From: Alphaproteobacteria bacterium
GTDB lineage: Bacteria; Pseudomonadota; Alphaproteobacteria; Sphingomonadales; Sphingomonadaceae
DNA length: 13,600 bases
Assembly (NCBI GenBank): GCA_018828205.1
Contig: JAHJWA010000100.1
Coordinates: 1 to 13,600, forward strand
Direction of reading: 5' to 3'
A program made the translations under genes and the position numbers. Shown here piece after piece: positions 13,489-13,600 of this stretch. The notes under the pieces are model-generated. The model made no database searches. It had not been told where the DNA came from and saw only the letters and a list, made by a program, of their open reading frames with translations. The stretch's first letter is position 1; each line of letters begins with the position of its first letter.

Positions 13489-13518
13489 CCCCCCACCCAG
13501 CCTCCCCCTCAGAGGGGG
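13489..13518. repeat. Dispersed intergenic repeat, copy 2, with C/G hairpin
   Basis: The 23-base C-rich core (13489-13511) matches copy 1 at 8864-8886 except at one base (A for G at the eleventh position). It too ends in an inverted repeat, CCCCCTC-A-GAGGGGG (13504-13518), but the bases forming the second arm differ from copy 1, as if the pairing is kept and the sequence is not. Confidence 0.6.
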
Positions 13519-13553
13519 CGGGTCGGGCGGGCTTGCAGCGCCGGCGCATAAGC

Positions 13554-13591
13554 AAAAAAGGGGCCGGAACCTTCGTAAGGTTCCGGCCCCT
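13554..13591 (-). terminator. Rho-independent terminator for a minus-strand gene right of the window
   Basis: A 14-bp perfect stem (13560-13573 with 13577-13590), loop CGT, extended by an A-T pair at 13559/13591. On the minus strand it is followed by six Ts (complement of AAAAAA at 13554-13559), the classic terminator pattern. On the plus strand there is no T-run, so it does not serve the GMC gene in the same way. It implies a convergent gene ending just past base 13600. Confidence 0.85.
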
Positions 13592-13600
13592 CGCAAGTCG

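Noticed and set aside
12601..13596. Minus-strand open frame (331 codons) antisense to the GMC gene 3' half
   Set aside because: It starts inside the terminator and repeat region and mirrors the GMC frame, with no recognisable domain.

Overview
The window is a compact, GC-rich chromosomal segment. It looks like a sphingomonad alphaproteobacterium (Sphingomonadales, probably near Erythrobacter/Sphingomonas). This is inferred from protein style, the argD-argF-hslO order, a double cold-shock-domain protein with a glycine-rich N-terminus, and G/C-tract inverted repeats after genes; nothing in the sequence names a species. No tRNA, rRNA, CRISPR array, insertion sequence or phage gene was seen.

Left part (1-6537). 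The window opens inside a plus-strand Cu/Zn superoxide dismutase gene (sodC, 3' part). It converges on a long minus-strand series that reads right to left: argD, argF, hslO, a small secreted DUF3617-like protein, queC and an MFS transporter. argD and argF overlap by one base. The queC stop codon overlaps the Shine-Dalgarno site of the transporter, which starts at TTG. The series therefore mixes arginine synthesis, a redox chaperone, queuosine precursor synthesis and transport. The argD leader is unusual: a candidate promoter, a strong hairpin, and a C/U-only tract whose plus-strand complement has four G-runs.

Middle part (6538-8927). A minus-strand gene for a protein with two cold-shock domains and a roughly 90-residue Gly/Arg-rich N-terminus diverges from terC, a TerC-family membrane protein. 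terC overlaps by four bases (ATGA) with a small rhodanese-like/DUF442 sulfur transferase. The divergent gap holds a perfect 13-bp palindrome.

Right part (8928-13600). A periplasmic M20-family amidohydrolase on the minus strand diverges from a three-gene plus-strand unit: a 135-residue single-pass membrane protein of unknown function, a sterol desaturase/fatty acid hydroxylase-type di-iron membrane enzyme, and a GMC-family FAD oxidoreductase. The last two suggest hydroxylation followed by alcohol oxidation of a lipid-like substrate, but the substrate is unknown. An 18-bp perfect palindrome sits just before the oxidoreductase start. The window ends with intergenic inverted repeats and a strong terminator for a minus-strand gene lying beyond the right edge.

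Most of the window is ordinary housekeeping and metabolic sequence. I found no clear new defence or mobile system. The points most worth a second look are the argD leader, the Gly-rich cold-shock protein, the uncharacterised three-gene lipid-type unit with its palindrome, and several operator-like repeats.
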